Below, in pieces: positions 43,499 to 51,678 of a stretch of 64,000 nucleotides of DNA. Position 1 is the stretch's first letter, and each line of letters begins with the position of its first letter. The notes beneath the pieces are model-generated. The model was not told the origin of the DNA and made no database searches. It worked only from the letters and a program-made list of their open reading frames with translations. A program made the translations under genes and the position numbers. This DNA comes from Rugosimonospora sp040255525 (GTDB lineage Bacteria > Actinomycetota > Actinomycetes > Mycobacteriales > Micromonosporaceae), in NCBI GenBank assembly GCA_040255525.1, contig JBDZVD010000011.1, forward strand, positions 34,511 through 98,510, written 5' to 3'.

Positions 43499-45072
43499 GC
43501 CGGCCCGGATTCGTCCTGGAGGTGGACGAGCGCACGCCCGCCCTGCTGATGCACGAGGGCGAGGGCTTCCGGCTGGAGAAGCTGCCGCTGGGCAGCCGGG
43601 TGGTGTATCCGCCGGAGTCGCTGCCCGGCCTGCGCGACGTGGACGCCCACATCCGTGAGGCGCTGCTGCACCCGCTGGGCTGCGAGCCGCTGCCCGAGCT
43701 GCTGCACGCCGGCATGCGGCTGACGATCGTCTTCGACGACCTGTCGATCCCGCTGCCGCAGATGCGTACCCCGGACATCCGGCGGCGGATCATCGAGCAG
43801 GTCCTGGAGATGGCCGCGGCGGCCGGGGTCGACGACGTCGAGCTGATCGCCGGCAACGCGCTGCACCGCCGGATGACCCCGGCCGAGTTGAAGCGCACGG
43901 TCGGCGAGCGGGTGTTCCGTTCGTTCTTCCCGCACCACCTGCGCAACCACGACGCGGAGGACCGGGCCAACCTGACCGAGGTCGGCACGACCAAGCACGG
44001 CGAGGTCGTGGAGATCAACAAGCGGGCGGCGACCAGCGACCTGATCGTGTACGTCAACGTGACGCTCACCGCGATGAGTGGCGGCCCGAAGTCGGTGTCG
44101 GTCGGCCTGGCCTCGTACCGCAGCCTCAAGCACCACCACAACGTGCACACGCTGCGGCACTCCCGCTCGTTCAACGACCCGCCGAACTCCGCCATGCACC
44201 ACTCGTACAACCGGATGGCGGGCGTGCTCGACGATCACGTCAAGATCTTCCAGATCGAGACGACGGTCAACAACGACACGTTCCCGACCCAGCTCGGCTT
44301 CCTCAACAAGCGCGAGTGGGAGTGGTCGCTCAAGGACCAGGCCGCGTACCTGGCGGTCAAGCGGGCCAACGACCTCATGCCGATCAAGCAGCGCCGGCAG
44401 ATCTGGCACCGCACGGCCGCGCCGTACGGCATCACGTCGGTGACCGCCGGCGCTCCCGGGCCGGTGCACGAGGTGACCATGAGCCACGTGCTGCGCCAGC
44501 AGCTCACCGAGGTCAACGGGGCATCGGACATCGCGATCTGGGGCCTGCCGTACATCTGCCCGTACAACGTCAACTCGATCATGAACCCGATCCTGATGAT
44601 GAGCCTGGGTCTCGGGTACTTCTTCAACCTGTACCGGGGCCAGCCCCTGGTCCGGCCCGGCGGCGTGGCGATCTACTACCACCCGGTGCGCAACGAGTTC
44701 CACCCGGTACACCACCCGAGCTACATCGACTTCTACGAAGAGGTACTGGCCGAGACCACCGACCCGGTGGCCATCGAGACCAAGTACGAGGAGCAGTTCG
44801 CCAACGACCCCTGGTACATCCACCTGTACCGCAACAGCTACGCCTACCACGGCGTGCACCCGCTGTACATGTGGTATTGGGGCGCCCACGCGCTGGAGCA
44901 CGTGGGACAGGTCATCGTCGTCGGCGGCGACCGGCGCACCTGCGAGCGGATGGGCTTCCGGGCGGCGTCCACGCTAGGCGACGCGCTGGAGATGGCGAAG
45001 GAGAAGGTGGGCGGCAGCCCGACCATCACTTACCAGCACACCCCGCCGCTGTCCATGGCAGACGTGAGGTAG
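43495..45072 (+). CDS. LarA-superfamily nickel-pincer enzyme, not a typical lactate racemase
   Basis: 525 residues; LarA proteins are usually about 430. Aligning by eye to Lactiplantibacillus LarA, the His108 equivalent is His124 (in ALHRRMT). The Lys that carries the pincer nucleotide (Lys184) is Lys199 in SGGPKSV, and the nickel ligand His200 is His215 in KHHHN; spacings match (75 and 16 residues). The second catalytic His (His174) is Val189, and the substrate Arg of the DDxTRP motif is missing (DDLSIP). It therefore probably binds the cofactor but does other chemistry. ATG 43495 follows GGGAGGGG. Adjacent larE and larC support cofactor use. Confidence 0.85.
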   Translation: MSRPGFVLEVDERTPALLMHEGEGFRLEKLPLGSRVVYPPESLPGLRDVDAHIREALLHPLGCEPLPELLHAGMRLTIVFDDLSIPLPQMRTPDIRRRIIEQVLEMAAAAGVDDVELIAGNALHRRMTPAELKRTVGERVFRSFFPHHLRNHDAEDRANLTEVGTTKHGEVVEINKRAATSDLIVYVNVTLTAMSGGPKSVSVGLASYRSLKHHHNVHTLRHSRSFNDPPNSAMHHSYNRMAGVLDDHVKIFQIETTVNNDTFPTQLGFLNKREWEWSLKDQAAYLAVKRANDLMPIKQRRQIWHRTAAPYGITSVTAGAPGPVHEVTMSHVLRQQLTEVNGASDIAIWGLPYICPYNVNSIMNPILMMSLGLGYFFNLYRGQPLVRPGGVAIYYHPVRNEFHPVHHPSYIDFYEEVLAETTDPVAIETKYEEQFANDPWYIHLYRNSYAYHGVHPLYMWYWGAHALEHVGQVIVVGGDRRTCERMGFRAASTLGDALEMAKEKVGGSPTITYQHTPPLSMADVR

Positions 45073-45081
45073 GAAACGGCG

Positions 45082-45996
45082 ATGGGACTGTTCCGCGAAG
45101 CCCGGGTACTCACCGCCGGTCGTGACTGGCGGGGCCGCTCGCGTACGCCCCGCTCGGCGGCCGGCCACCAGCCGCCGGACGAGCCGCGGGAGTTCCCCAC
45201 CGGCTGGGCCCGCACCCCGGCCGCCCGGGTGGCCCGCCGGGGCCTGCAGCGCGGTGTGCTCACGCCGCTGACCTGGAGCCAGACCCGGCCCGAGGTGGTC
45301 GGGCTGGAGGGCCTGCAGAGCGTGAGCGGGCCGGTGGTGCTGGTCGCCAACCACGCGAGCCACCTGGACACCCCGCTGATCCTGGGCTCGCTGCCCGAGC
45401 ACATCGCCCGGCGCACCGCGGTCGGCGCGGCGGCGGACTACTTCTTCGACGCCCGCTGGCGCGCCGCGATCACCGCGCTGGTGTTCAACGCGTTCCCGGT
45501 CGAGCGGTACCGGTCCCGCCGGCTGCGCAGCCTCGCGCCGCAACTGCTGGCCCGGGGGTGGAGCCTGCTGCTGTTCCCGGAGGGCACCCGCAGCGAGGAC
45601 GGCTGGATGTCGCCGCTGCGGATGGGCGCCGCGCAGCTGTGCGTCACTCAGCGCGTGGCCGCGGTACCGGTGGTGCTGCGCGGCACGTACGCGGCCATGC
45701 CCCGCGGGCGCAACTGGCCGATGCGCGGCCGGCCCCGGGTCGTGGTGCGCTACGGCGCCCCCCTCAAGCCGGAGCAGGGGGAGAGCGCCCGCCTGTTCAA
45801 CGTCCGGCTCAGCCAGACCGTCGCCCGGCTGTGGGCGGAGGAGGACATGGGCTGGTACGCGTCGCTGCGCGCCCAGGCGGGCGGCGAGCTGGCCCTGCCG
45901 TCCGGGCCGCAGGCCGCGCAGTGGCGGCGGATGTGGGAGTCGACCCGGCCGGTCAGCCGCCCGGGCCCGGCCCCGGCCTGGCGCAACGGCGCCTGA
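45082..45996 (+). CDS. 1-acyl-sn-glycerol-3-phosphate acyltransferase-like (PlsC family)
   Basis: 304 residues. The acyltransferase motifs are NHASHLD (His91 and Asp96), the FPEGTRSEDG glycerophosphate-binding motif and a following VAAVPVVLRGTY. It transfers an acyl chain from acyl-CoA or acyl-ACP to a hydroxyl of a lipid precursor. It starts nine bases after the LarA-like gene and is the last gene of the reductase/dehydrogenase/LarA-like operon, so its acceptor may be the product of that pathway. The N-terminal 40 residues are Arg/Pro-rich and unusual. Confidence 0.88.
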   Translation: MGLFREARVLTAGRDWRGRSRTPRSAAGHQPPDEPREFPTGWARTPAARVARRGLQRGVLTPLTWSQTRPEVVGLEGLQSVSGPVVLVANHASHLDTPLILGSLPEHIARRTAVGAAADYFFDARWRAAITALVFNAFPVERYRSRRLRSLAPQLLARGWSLLLFPEGTRSEDGWMSPLRMGAAQLCVTQRVAAVPVVLRGTYAAMPRGRNWPMRGRPRVVVRYGAPLKPEQGESARLFNVRLSQTVARLWAEEDMGWYASLRAQAGGELALPSGPQAAQWRRMWESTRPVSRPGPAPAWRNGA

Positions 45997-46067
45997 CCGG
46001 CAGTGGCGTCAAGCCCCGCGGCGCCGGGCCTCGCGACATCGAGGGCTGTGGCGCTGGGGGCTGTGGC

Positions 46068-46092
46068 GTGCCGCCCGCCCGGTGGGCGGCAC
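46068..46092. terminator. Hairpin terminator between the PlsC-like gene and larE
   Basis: GTGCCGCCC pairs exactly with GGGCGGCAC across a seven-base loop. It lies between two convergent genes and can act in both directions. A 15-base direct repeat (CGCTACCCCTCGCGC twice, about 46115-46144) overlaps the larE 3' end. Confidence 0.65.
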
Positions 46093-46131
46093 GCGCCCCA
46101 CTGCGCGCGGCGGCCGCTACCCCTCGCGCCG

Positions 46132-46989
46132 CTACCCCTCGCGCCAGCGTGCCGGGTCGGGCAGCAGTTCGTTCATCGAGCCCGAGCGGAAGGCGGCCAC
46201 GCTCAGCGGGACTCCGCCGAACCCGGCCTCGGCGATGGCCTCGGCCAGTGCGGGATCGTCGCGTACCGGCTCGACCAGCTCCGCGTCCAACTCCACCCGT
46301 ACGGCGCTGCCCAGGTCCCGTACCCGCAGGTCCCGTACCGCGTGGCGGCCGGCGAGCACCCGCCGTACGGCCGCCTCGGCCCGGTCCACCCTGGCCAACC
46401 GGGCCGGGCTGATGGTCACGCCGTAGGCGATCCGGCTGGACAGGCAGGCGGCCGCGGGCTTGTCCCAGGTCGGCAGGTTCCACAGCCGCGCAATGCCGCG
46501 CACCGCCGCCTTGTCCAGACCGGCGTCGGCGAGCGGCGTGCGCGCCCCGCGTTCGGCCGCCGCCCGGATGCCCGGCCGGAAGCCGGCCGCCAGGTCGGAG
46601 GCGTTGGTGCCGGTCACCACGGTGTCGAACCCGTGTGCGGCGGCGTGCTCCCGCGCGGCGTCCAGCAGCGTGCTCTTGCAGAAGTAGCAGCGGCGCGGGC
46701 CGTTCTCCCGGTAGCCGGGATTGTTCATCTCGTCGGTGGCGACCGCGACCTGGGCGACGCCGAGCCGGGCGCAGAACTCGGCGGCGGCGTCGCGCTCGGC
46801 GCCCGGCAGCGCGTCGGACACCGAGGTGAGCGCGGCGACATCCGCGGCACCCAGGGCACGGACGGCGGCGGCCAGCACCACACTGGAGTCCACGCCGCCG
46901 GAGAAGGCGACCAGGGTCCGGCCGTAGCCGGCGAATTCGGCCACCAGCCGGTCGGCGAGCGGGCCCACATGACGGCTGGGGGAGTGCAT
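46132..46989 (-). CDS. larE: Pyridinium-3,5-biscarboxylate sulfur insertase LarE
   Basis: 285 residues. LarE adenylates the two carboxylates of the pincer-nucleotide precursor and inserts sulfur. The PP-loop is AFSGGVDSSV (residues 28-37). Cys101 and Cys104 (RCYFCK) and Cys182 (AACLSSR) are present. This three-Cys set fits the [4Fe-4S]-type LarE rather than the form that destroys its single Cys. The ATG at 46989 overlaps no ribosome site clearly. It converges on the LarA-like operon and is divergent from larC, so the three functions are physically grouped. Confidence 0.92.
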   Translation of the reverse strand: MHSPSRHVGPLADRLVAEFAGYGRTLVAFSGGVDSSVVLAAAVRALGAADVAALTSVSDALPGAERDAAAEFCARLGVAQVAVATDEMNNPGYRENGPRRCYFCKSTLLDAAREHAAAHGFDTVVTGTNASDLAAGFRPGIRAAAERGARTPLADAGLDKAAVRGIARLWNLPTWDKPAAACLSSRIAYGVTISPARLARVDRAEAAVRRVLAGRHAVRDLRVRDLGSAVRVELDAELVEPVRDDPALAEAIAEAGFGGVPLSVAAFRSGSMNELLPDPARWREG

Positions 46990-47071
46990 GGCGCAACCGT
47001 ACCGGAGATCATCGGGGACCGCTGCGGCGCAGGACACGCCGGAGCGTGGCGCACCCGGAGAACACGCCGCC

Positions 47072-48313
47072 GTGAACGCTGACCCGGCCGCCCCGTCGCC
47101 CGGCGTCCTGTGGGTCGACGCGGGCAACGGCGCCGCCGGGGACATGCTGCTCGCCGCGCTGCTGGACGCCGGTGCGGGCCTCGACACCGTACGGGCCGGC
47201 CTGTCCACCCTGCCGGTCGAGCCGATCGAGCTGGCGCTGGAGCCGGTACGCCGGCACGGGCTGCGGGCCGCCGCGCTGTCGGTACGGGTAGGCGACAGCT
47301 CCACCGAGCGGCACCTGTCCGACCTCGTACGGATCGTCTCCGGCGCCCGGATCCCGCAGCCCGCGCGGGCGTTCGCGCTGGCCACGTTCGACCGGCTCGC
47401 GGCCGCCGAGGGGCGGGTGCACGGCATCGGCCCGGAGCGGGTGCACTTCCACGAGGTCGGCGCGCTGGACGCGATCGCCGACGTGGTCGGCTGCGCGCTG
47501 GCCCTGCACCAGCTCGGGCTGCTCGACGCGCCGGTACGGGTGGTGTCCCCGGTGGCCGTCGGTTCGGGTACGGTGCGCTCCGCCCACGGTGCGCTGCCGG
47601 TACCGGCGCCGGCCGTACTGGAGCTGCTCACCGCGGCCGGGGCGCCGGTGCGCGCCCACCCGGCCGAGTTCGAGCTGTGCACGCCGACCGGCGCGGCACT
47701 GCTCGCCACCCTGGCCACCGGCTGGGGCCCGGTCCCGGACTGCGTACCGCGGGCGGTCGGCGTGGGTGCCGGCCGGGCCGATCCGGCCAGCCACCCGAAC
47801 GTGCTGCGGGTACTGGTCGGCCACGCCCGTGCGGCGGCCCCGGACTGGCAGGAGGGCACGCTGTACCAGCTGGAAACGACGGTCGACGACCTCGATCCGC
47901 GGATCTGGCCCGACCTGCTCGACCGGCTGCGCACGGCCGGCGCTGCCGACGCCTGGTGCGCCGCGGTGCTGATGCGCAAGGGCCGGCCCGGTCAGGTACT
48001 CACCGTGCTGGCCGAGGCCGACCGGGTCGACCTGCTGTGCCGGATCGTGTTCGAGCAGACCACCACGCTGGGGATCCGGGTCGGCCGGGTGAGCCGGCGG
48101 TCGCTGCGTCGCGACCAGATCGAGGTCCCGGTGGGCGACGGGGTGGTGCACGTCAAGCGCGGCTTCCTCGGAGATCGGCTGGTGACCCGGCAGCCGGAGT
48201 ACGAGGACCTGCTGGCGGCGTCCCGGCGCACGGGTACGCCGATCGCCGGCCTGCTGGCCGAGCTGGACCGGGCGCTGGACGACCGGGATCCGGGTGAGGC
48301 GGCTGGCCGCTAG
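47072..48313 (+). CDS. larC: Nickel insertion protein LarC (pincer nucleotide cyclometallase)
   Basis: 413 residues of the DUF111/LarC family, which uses CTP and inserts nickel into the pincer nucleotide. Signatures are WVDAGNGAAGDMLLAALLDAG at the start, VHFHEVGALDAIADVVG in the middle and LETTVDDLDPR before the C-terminal domain. In lactobacilli the gene is read by frameshift as two parts (larC1/larC2); here it is one intact frame. I chose GTG 47072 (GGAGA 11 bases ahead). The upstream ATG 46988 would overlap the larE start codon on the other strand. I see no larB in the window. Confidence 0.92.
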   Translation: MNADPAAPSPGVLWVDAGNGAAGDMLLAALLDAGAGLDTVRAGLSTLPVEPIELALEPVRRHGLRAAALSVRVGDSSTERHLSDLVRIVSGARIPQPARAFALATFDRLAAAEGRVHGIGPERVHFHEVGALDAIADVVGCALALHQLGLLDAPVRVVSPVAVGSGTVRSAHGALPVPAPAVLELLTAAGAPVRAHPAEFELCTPTGAALLATLATGWGPVPDCVPRAVGVGAGRADPASHPNVLRVLVGHARAAAPDWQEGTLYQLETTVDDLDPRIWPDLLDRLRTAGAADAWCAAVLMRKGRPGQVLTVLAEADRVDLLCRIVFEQTTTLGIRVGRVSRRSLRRDQIEVPVGDGVVHVKRGFLGDRLVTRQPEYEDLLAASRRTGTPIAGLLAELDRALDDRDPGEAAGR

Positions 48314-48354
48314 GTCCGGCGAGTGGGGCGGCGTGGGACGCCGGGCGGCCGGCC

Positions 48355-49116
48355 TCAGGCCAGGAAGTCGCGGACCAGGGCGCCGGTCCAGGCCGGTCGT
48401 TCGAGGTGCACGTGGTGGCCGCAGTCCAGCTCGATCAGGGTCAGCCCGGCGCCGAGCGCGGCGCGGCACGCGGCGACGTACCCGGGCGGCACGACCCCGC
48501 GAGACGCCACGACCAGCAGCGTCGGGGTGCCCGGCGGCGGGGTGAGCGCGGGCCGGACCAGCTCGTCGTAGGCGGCCGCGGCCATCTCGGGCAGGTACCG
48601 CCAGCGCCACCGCCCGTCCGGCCCCCGCGCCAGGTGGTCGGCGATCTCGTCGAGTACCAGGTGGGCGGCGGTCGCCGGCCAGAACGCCGCGCGCGCCCGG
48701 GCCGCGTCCCGGGGATCGTCGAACGCCGGGGCGTCCAGGGCGTCCTCGGCCTTCGCGCGGGCCACCCCGACGGGGTACCCGATGCCCGGTTCGAGCAGCA
48801 CCAGCCGGCTGACCCGGTGCGGCACCCGCCGCGCCAGGTAGACCGCGACGGTCGCGCCGAGCGAGTGTCCGATCACCGCGAGCCGGTCCACCCCGAGCGT
48901 GTCTAGCGTCGCGACGATGTCCGCGACGTGCCGTTCGAGGGTCCACGGCGGATCGACCGGCGAACCACCGTGGCCGCGCAGGTCAGGAGCGTGGACCCGC
49001 AGGTGCGGCAGCTGCTCGGTGGCGAGCTGGCGGAACCGGCGGCCGTGGCCCTTGAGGCCGTGCAGCGCCAGGACCGGCCGGCTCTCGGGCGGGCCGAAGC
49101 TGTGAAGACGGAGCAC
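48355..49116 (-). CDS. Alpha/beta hydrolase
   Basis: 253 residues. The oxyanion segment is LALHGLKGHGRRF, the nucleophile Ser is in VIGHSLGATVA and the terminal His in CGHHVHLE. It is of the general esterase/thioesterase or haloperoxidase-like group; no substrate can be deduced. The start is uncertain: GTG 49116 fits the fold start best, and the frame runs to 49179. It converges on larC with about 40 bases between the stops and is likely its own unit. Confidence 0.85.
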   Translation of the reverse strand: MLRLHSFGPPESRPVLALHGLKGHGRRFRQLATEQLPHLRVHAPDLRGHGGSPVDPPWTLERHVADIVATLDTLGVDRLAVIGHSLGATVAVYLARRVPHRVSRLVLLEPGIGYPVGVARAKAEDALDAPAFDDPRDAARARAAFWPATAAHLVLDEIADHLARGPDGRWRWRYLPEMAAAAYDELVRPALTPPPGTPTLLVVASRGVVPPGYVAACRAALGAGLTLIELDCGHHVHLERPAWTGALVRDFLA

Positions 49117-49222
49117 CGGACCATGATCCCGGCTGGATTTCGGCGAGCCAGCGCGGCGCGCCGTACCCGGTGCTCGCACGGCGAGGCGGCAGTGGCTCGG
49201 GGCAGCGTTTCGGGGCAGCGGC

Positions 49223-50137
49223 TCAGAGCAGCAGCTCGGTGCGCAGCTCGTGCGCCCCGTCCGGTCGGGTCGCCTCGTAGTAGAGCCGGTACCCGCCGCC
49301 GGGCAGTGCCAGCACGGTCAGGTACCGCAGGCCGTTGGGCGGGTACGGCGACCCGACCGGCGGTACGCCGTCCGCGGCGAGCGGCCCGAACAGGCCGCCG
49401 GGCAGCCGGTCACCGTGGGCGGTGCCGGTGCGCTCTTCCCAGTTCTCCGCCGCGGTCGCCCGCCCGTCGTAGCTGGCCAGCAGCCCGTCCCCGGTGGGCA
49501 GGACGGAGGTCAGCCGCGTTCCGCGCGCGTCCCACTGCCCGGGCCGGCCGCGCAGGACCGTGTCCTGCCAGGTCCAGTCGACCCCGTCGGGGCTGGTCGC
49601 GTACCGGGTGGTCATCCGGTCGGCGTGCTCGTCGGACTCCAGCGGGTGGACCGACGCCCACAGGTGCCACCGGCCGCCGTCGTGCAGCAGGACCGGGTCC
49701 TTCACCCCGATCGTGGCGTCGCCCGGCAGCACGGTGCGGGGTTCGGCGTCAACCAGCTTCTCCGGCGCCTCGGCCTCCAGCAGATCCACCCGCCAGTGCT
49801 TGGTACCGGGCGTGGCGGCGCTGATGTACACCCGCCAGACCCCGTCCGGCGTCACGGTCAGTGCCGGGCGCTCCAGCGACTCCGCCCCGAACCGGAACTT
49901 CTCGATCAACCCGAGCGGCTCGAAGTTCACCCCGTCGAAAGAGCGCGCGATCATGTTGCCGTACCCGCGGCCCTGCCCGATCCGCAGGCGCAGCCGGTAC
50001 GCGAGATAGATCACCCCGTCGACCAGTACCGCGCTCGGGGCGCCGGCCCACGCGCCCGGCCCGGCCTCGGGGGGCGGGACGGCCACGGTGGATCGTTCCC
50101 ATCGAGGGGTGGGCAGGGTATGAAGTGGGCGGGACAC
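49223..50137 (-). CDS. Five-bladed beta-propeller glycosidase-like protein
   Basis: 304 residues. The pattern resembles GH43/GH32/GH130-type propellers: AGAPSAVLVDGVIYLAYRLR, then IARSFDGVNF, ERPALTVTPDGVWRVYISA, VKDPVLLHDGGRWHLWAS and YATSPDGVDW. Acidic residues that could be catalytic are Asp in VKDP and Glu in LERPAL. No signal peptide. I chose GTG 50137 because GAGGAG lies six bases ahead, although ATG starts exist at 50155 and 50167. It may act on a phosphorylated or trehalose-like disaccharide; this is a guess. Confidence 0.65.
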   Translation of the reverse strand: MSRPLHTLPTPRWERSTVAVPPPEAGPGAWAGAPSAVLVDGVIYLAYRLRLRIGQGRGYGNMIARSFDGVNFEPLGLIEKFRFGAESLERPALTVTPDGVWRVYISAATPGTKHWRVDLLEAEAPEKLVDAEPRTVLPGDATIGVKDPVLLHDGGRWHLWASVHPLESDEHADRMTTRYATSPDGVDWTWQDTVLRGRPGQWDARGTRLTSVLPTGDGLLASYDGRATAAENWEERTGTAHGDRLPGGLFGPLAADGVPPVGSPYPPNGLRYLTVLALPGGGYRLYYEATRPDGAHELRTELLL

Positions 50138-50194
50138 CGGGGGCTCCTCAGGCATGGACGGGGACATGTCAGGCCCGGTCCGCGGACCGGGCCT

Positions 50195-51133
50195 TCAGTC
50201 GGGTACCAATGTATTGTGACCTGCGGAAAGCCAGTCCGAATATGAGTTTCCCGTCACTCGCTCCAGCATCGCGATGTCATCGACAAAATAGGGCAGAATG
50301 GCCGCGCGCTGGGACCGGGTGAGTTTGGGCCGGCGGCCGTTGTTGCGGTGCAGGAGGGCGAGCAGGGGGTCGCGGAACGCGCGCCGCACGGGCCCCGGGA
50401 AACGGTGCCCGATCCGGCCGCCCAGCCGCAGCGCGCCGCGCAGCGCGTCGTTGATCGGCGTCTGGGCCGGGTACGGGCGGACGTTCTCGGCCGGCACCTC
50501 GTCGATCAGGCCGGTTCGTACCCCCAGGAACGCGCACACCTGGTCCAGCGTGCCGGCCGGGCGGTCGCGCAGGTCGCGGTACCGCAGCACGAGGACCTGC
50601 TCGCGGGGGAACAGGCGGTACAGGTGGGCGAGCTGCTCGCCGTAGCGGCCCAGCCCGATGTAGTGCCAGAAGTGCGCCCAGCCGGAGGCCCGCCGCCGGG
50701 GCTCGGCGTGGCAGGCGGCCACGAAGTCCGATTCCGGCTCCAGGCCGGCGGCCCACAGGTGGGCCCAGTTCGAGTGCGCCCGGTCGACCGGGTCGCGCAG
50801 CATCGCGATCAGCCTGGCGTGCGGCACCAGTTCGCGGATCCGCTCCTGCGCCCGCAGGTCGTACAGGTAGAACGGGGTGGCCTCGCCGAGGCGGGTACCC
50901 GGCCGGGCCTGCGCGAACAGCGCCTCGTAGGAGGACCGGCGCCACACGTGCTCGCGGTAGGTCTGCCGGTCGCCGGGGCCGCCCCGGTCCCGAATGGGGG
51001 GCCCGTCCGAGAGGAAGAACTTGGGCTCCTTGATCTCCGGCAGGAACAGTTGCGGATGCCGGACCAGCGCGGCGTACAGCGCGGTCGTACCCGCCTTGGG
51101 TACGCCGATGACCAGGAAATCGGGTAGCGGCAT
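50195..51133 (-). CDS. Sulfotransferase
   Basis: 312 residues of the PAPS-dependent sulfotransferase family. The 5'-phosphosulfate loop is IGVPKAGTTALYAAL, and the 3'-phosphate motif RDPVDRAHSNW follows LIAMLRDP. A C-terminal part resembles the heparan N-deacetylase/sulfotransferase-like bacterial group. It transfers sulfate to an alcohol or amine of a carbohydrate, lipid or secondary metabolite. ATG 51133 has AGGAGG seven bases ahead. It stands next to the propeller protein on the same strand, with about 60 bases between them. Confidence 0.9.
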   Translation of the reverse strand: MPLPDFLVIGVPKAGTTALYAALVRHPQLFLPEIKEPKFFLSDGPPIRDRGGPGDRQTYREHVWRRSSYEALFAQARPGTRLGEATPFYLYDLRAQERIRELVPHARLIAMLRDPVDRAHSNWAHLWAAGLEPESDFVAACHAEPRRRASGWAHFWHYIGLGRYGEQLAHLYRLFPREQVLVLRYRDLRDRPAGTLDQVCAFLGVRTGLIDEVPAENVRPYPAQTPINDALRGALRLGGRIGHRFPGPVRRAFRDPLLALLHRNNGRRPKLTRSQRAAILPYFVDDIAMLERVTGNSYSDWLSAGHNTLVPD

Positions 51134-51228
51134 GGGGGACCTCCTCTCCGGCGCTCGGGAGGTCAAACGCGATGGGTGACGCCACGGTTATTGGATGGCG
51201 GGCAATACGGCCTGCTAGGTGCCCGTCC

Positions 51229-51267
51229 TACGCTGGGATCATGCGGAACCGGGGCTGCGCGCGATGA
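51229..51267 (+). promoter_or_regulatory. Leaderless eight-codon upstream ORF before the split-barrel gene
   Basis: TACGCT (51229-51234) is a TANNNT -10 box six bases before an ATG at 51241. That ATG opens an eight-codon frame, MRNRGCAR, whose TGA overlaps the ATG of the next gene (ATGA at 51264). A transcript would begin on this ATG, so translation of the main gene may depend on the mini-ORF. Confidence 0.45.
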
Positions 51268-51671
51268 CCGGGGAGGATGCCCGGCGGCTGTTCGTCGGTG
51301 CCCGGGTGGCCACCCTCGGCTCGCTGACCGCGGCCGGCGCGCCTCATCTGGTACCGGTGGCGTTCGCGGTCGACGGCGACACAGTCTGGACGGCGGTGGA
51401 CGCCAAGCCCAAGCGCGCGGGCAGCCTGCGGCGGCACGAGAACATCCGGCGGCGGCCCGCGGTGAGCCTGCTCGCCCAGGAGTGGGACGAGGACTGGGCG
51501 CGCCTGTGGTGGGCGCGCGCCGACGGTTCGGCGGAGGTCACCGACGCCCCGGCGGCCGTCGCGCGGGCGGTGGAGTTGCTGCGCGCGAAGTACCGCCAGT
51601 ACGCCGAGGTCGAGATCGGCGGGCCGGTGATCAAGGTGTCGGTCTCCGGCTGGCGGGCCTGGCGCGGCTGA
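51264..51671 (+). CDS. Split-barrel F420/FMN-dependent oxidoreductase (PPOX class)
   Basis: 135 residues of the pyridoxamine-phosphate-oxidase-like split barrel, near the TIGR03668 F420-type group. Signatures are LFVGARVATLGSLTAAG, HLVPVAFAVDGDTVW, TAVDAKPKRAGSL and RRRPAVSLLAQEWDEDW. It probably reduces a small quinone- or dye-like substrate. The ATG overlaps an eight-codon upstream ORF. In-frame starts further up (51219) would conflict with the -10 box. It converges on the MurJ-like gene. Confidence 0.82.
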   Translation: MTGEDARRLFVGARVATLGSLTAAGAPHLVPVAFAVDGDTVWTAVDAKPKRAGSLRRHENIRRRPAVSLLAQEWDEDWARLWWARADGSAEVTDAPAAVARAVELLRAKYRQYAEVEIGGPVIKVSVSGWRAWRG

Positions 51672-51678
51672 CGCCGCG

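Noticed and set aside
43495..45072. Lactate racemase (LarA) assignment
   Set aside because: One catalytic His and the substrate Arg are missing and the context is lipid-type; only the superfamily is supported.
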